NCBI GenBank assembly: GCA_903832105.1
Contig: CAILAO010000012.1
Coordinates: 1 to 6,629, forward strand
Direction of reading: 5' to 3'
Length of the DNA: 6,629 nucleotides
Origin: an uncultured Pseudomonadota bacterium
GTDB lineage: Bacteria > Bdellovibrionota_B > Oligoflexia > Oligoflexales > CAILAO01
The position numbers were made by a program, and so were the translations under genes. The first letter of the stretch is position 1. Each line of letters starts with the position of its first letter. Below are positions 4,877 to 6,629 of the stretch, piece after piece. The notes under the pieces are model-generated. The model worked only from the letters and a program-made list of their open reading frames with translations. It was not told where the DNA came from and did not search any database.

Positions 4877-6268
4877 ATGGCGCGGCTTTACCTTATACGA
4901 AGAACACTCGAAACCTTCCTTGGTCCAATGACGATCGAGGAACTTCACGACTCGTATAAGCGTATGGCATTTGGTCTGCAAGACGAGATCGCTGGACATT
5001 GCGCTCCGTGGGTCGTTCTTAGCAATATGGACTCCTTGAAAGAACATTATCCCGAGATACTCAAAATCATTCAGGATGACTATTTCGGTGGTTGGGCCAT
5101 CAGCGAACACACCGCAAAAAAAATCCCGACCGAAGAGAAGACCAACCGGGTCCCCGCCCAACGTAACGGACTCGGACTTGCTTTCATGTTTCTAGCCATC
5201 GCCCTTTCCGCAGCAGCTCTCGCCCTCTATCTCGTCAAAAACACAAAACTCTCCGGAAAACTTACGGGAGATGCGGATCTCAATGTGGACAGGGTGTCAA
5301 CAATGTTCCAGCAAGGTCAATATGAGACATTTTCTGGCTTTATGAAGGATCACTCGGCTGATGTGGTCACTAAAGCCATGAGATCAAAACGAGAGTTTGA
5401 CGATTGGATTCCATATCTCAGGGCCTACGCCTTTTTAACTGGTGGAGAGGTCGAAGGACTTTCACCGAAATATCTCAGGGGAGTGAGCGTCGGAGAACAG
5501 GCTCCTATTGACTGTACGCTTGGAAGTTGGAAGAAGCGGTGGCAGCAAAACGCTGGAACCTGGGCTCCATTCTTCTCAGGTAAGAAGTCCCCGTCCGCAC
5601 AATGGTCTCGTCTCATAGCGTGGGATCCTTACTGGATCAGGCACCGGGTTCACTACGGGTGGGTGAAGCCGGGGAGTTATTATGAGGGGTGTCTCATGAT
5701 GGCTAATAAGGCGCTTTCGGAAGTCTCCTCCAGTAATGGAGGCAGTACAAACGGGACAAACTCTGGCAGCCTTGGAGGGTCATCCGTTCAGGCAGAACAA
5801 AAAATCCTCCAAAATCGATTTGACTGGATGTTAGATGTTTTATCGAGTCGAAACCGACGCCCCGCACTTACGAATGACGCTATTGCCACCAAAAGTGGAG
5901 ACCTTTTAACATTTTTGACCTGTGTCGAGGAATCATCTTCCTTTGATCTCATTAAGCAATGCTACGGACACTACAACATGAGTGGTCTGGATCCATTCTG
6001 GTCAGCAGTTATCGACCGAGCAATCTTGCTCAACGTCCTGCGGATCGCTGTGCGCATCGCTAGTGGCAATGGTGGGAAAATCGATCCTGCAGTCCTAGGT
6101 GAAATGACCAATGGTATGGCAAAAATGAGCCGAATTGATCAGTTCACTCGCTTTGATTACACACCTGAGTTAAAATTCTTGAGAGCGCTATCATCGAGTA
6201 ATGGTGAGATGCAAAAAGCCATCGATATCGTGAAACAAGAATTTCCTGATGTTGTGTTTGATAATTAA
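4877..6268 (+). CDS. Single-pass inner-membrane protein with GYF-like N-terminal domain and large periplasmic region
   Basis: 463 aa, no named gene recognised. Residues 1-68 resemble the bacterial GYF_2-type module: LYLIRR start, FLGPMTIEEL (14-23), then GLQDEIAG..APWVVL (33-48), like the GPxS-xxEL and WxPL pattern of such domains, which bind protein partners in the cytoplasm. A basic stretch (KK at 81-82, R91, R96) precedes one strong transmembrane helix at about 98-120 (GLAFMFLAIALSAAALALYLV). This gives N-in topology with about 340 periplasmic residues. The periplasmic part begins with a TPR-like helix pair (139-165), has a Trp-rich middle (219-262), a Ser/Gly/Asn-rich flexible linker (283-303) and a helical C-terminal region. 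ATG 4877 follows the PP2C stop by 3 bp; GGAG at 4861-4864 is its likely Shine-Dalgarno. The gene ends 20 bp inside the next ORF. Probably a transmembrane adaptor; resemblance to Glt-type gliding proteins is hypothesis only. Confidence 0.78.
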   Translation: MARLYLIRRTLETFLGPMTIEELHDSYKRMAFGLQDEIAGHCAPWVVLSNMDSLKEHYPEILKIIQDDYFGGWAISEHTAKKIPTEEKTNRVPAQRNGLGLAFMFLAIALSAAALALYLVKNTKLSGKLTGDADLNVDRVSTMFQQGQYETFSGFMKDHSADVVTKAMRSKREFDDWIPYLRAYAFLTGGEVEGLSPKYLRGVSVGEQAPIDCTLGSWKKRWQQNAGTWAPFFSGKKSPSAQWSRLIAWDPYWIRHRVHYGWVKPGSYYEGCLMMANKALSEVSSSNGGSTNGTNSGSLGGSSVQAEQKILQNRFDWMLDVLSSRNRRPALTNDAIATKSGDLLTFLTCVEESSSFDLIKQCYGHYNMSGLDPFWSAVIDRAILLNVLRIAVRIASGNGGKIDPAVLGEMTNGMAKMSRIDQFTRFDYTPELKFLRALSSSNGEMQKAIDIVKQEFPDVVFDN

Positions 6269-6629
6269 AAATTTGAATACGCAGATCGTTTGTGGGATCT
6301 TCCTCGCTCTTTTCCTTTTTATTCTCCCCAGTGCACCCGCCAATGCCGGGGTCAACGAACAATTTACGAAAGCCAGCGCGCTCTTTTCTCAGGGACAGTT
6401 TGAGCGTGCGGGCATGATGTTGCTCCCCATCATAAAAAAGTATCCCGGGCACCAGCCAAGTCTTTTACTTATGGGCCGCATCTATTACTACCTAGGAAAG
6501 CCAGGGAGGGCTGTTAAGTATTTTGCCAAGATTGATCGGTCTCAGGTTGTTGGACAAATTGCCTTCGAGTACGGTCTCTCTCTTTATGCTGTGGGAGACT
6601 GTCGTGATGCCGTCGATATACTTAGGAAA
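6249..6629 (+). CDS. Secreted TPR protein, N-terminal part (3' end outside window)
   Basis: 127 residues are visible, open to the last base. A signal peptide is evident: basic residue K7, hydrophobic core about 12-26, and a cleavage site ANA|G at 33/34. The mature part is TPR-like helices: a unit at about 37-66 (ASALFSQGQFERAGMMLLPII), a second at 69-95 (LLLMGRIYYYLGKPGRAVKYF) and a third from 103 (FEYGLSLYAVGDCRDAVDIL). It is thus exported to the periplasm or outer membrane as a protein-protein scaffold. The ATG at 6249 overlaps the upstream gene by 20 bp and has no good Shine-Dalgarno, suggesting coupled translation; in-frame TTG 6258 or TTG 6273 are alternative starts. Third gene of the PP2C operon. 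Organisation resembles the TPR part of the 601-aa protein of the divergent operon, so a barrel may follow beyond the edge. Confidence 0.82.
   Translation, partial: MLCLIIKNLNTQIVCGIFLALFLFILPSAPANAGVNEQFTKASALFSQGQFERAGMMLLPIIKKYPGHQPSLLLMGRIYYYLGKPGRAVKYFAKIDRSQVVGQIAFEYGLSLYAVGDCRDAVDILRK

Noticed and set aside
4799..5161. Minus-strand 120-aa ORF across the phosphatase/GYF-like gene junction
   Set aside because: Antisense shadow of two co-directional genes with strong evidence; no motif.
6144..6452. Minus-strand 102-aa ORF across the junction of the last two genes
   Set aside because: Antisense to a signal peptide and TPR coding region; no supporting signal.

Overview
The window looks like chromosomal DNA from a free-living, envelope-rich Gram-negative bacterium. 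Moderate GC, genes for outer-membrane barrel and TPR proteins, a YcgR-like PilZ protein, a PP2C phosphatase and a GYF-like membrane protein together suggest Bdellovibrionota/Oligoflexia or a related former deltaproteobacterial group. This placement is inferred from gene content; there is no marker gene. I see no tRNA, rRNA, CRISPR array, insertion sequence or phage gene.

Layout: two divergent blocks meet at a 68-bp gap (2864-2931). The left block is on the minus strand and reads from 2863 towards base 1: a secreted TPR protein with a probable C-terminal outer-membrane beta-barrel (601 aa), then 6 bp later a c-di-GMP-binding PilZ protein (206 aa), then 18 bp later a HAD-IG-type 5'-nucleotidase that runs off the left edge. 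The nucleotidase very probably starts at TTG 412, not at the first ATG (292). The right block is on the plus strand. First comes a single gene for a DUF429-like, RNase H-fold protein with a cysteine cluster. A 244-bp regulatory-looking gap (3895-4138) follows. Then comes a tight operon: a PP2C Ser/Thr phosphatase, a single-pass inner-membrane protein with a GYF-like cytoplasmic domain and a large periplasmic part, and a secreted TPR protein cut by the right edge.

How the genes may work together: both blocks pair cytoplasmic signalling modules (PilZ for c-di-GMP, PP2C for Ser/Thr phosphorylation) with exported TPR or barrel proteins, and the GYF-like protein could carry a signal across the inner membrane. 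The parts recall the Glt/Nfs gliding and spore-coat machinery of myxobacteria, which also uses GYF/FHA single-pass proteins, periplasmic TPR proteins and OM barrels. Homology is not shown here; this is the main hypothesis to test. The 244-bp gap holds a FliA (sigma-28)-like sequence and a set of inverted and direct TGAGAT repeats, which may link the operon to motility control.
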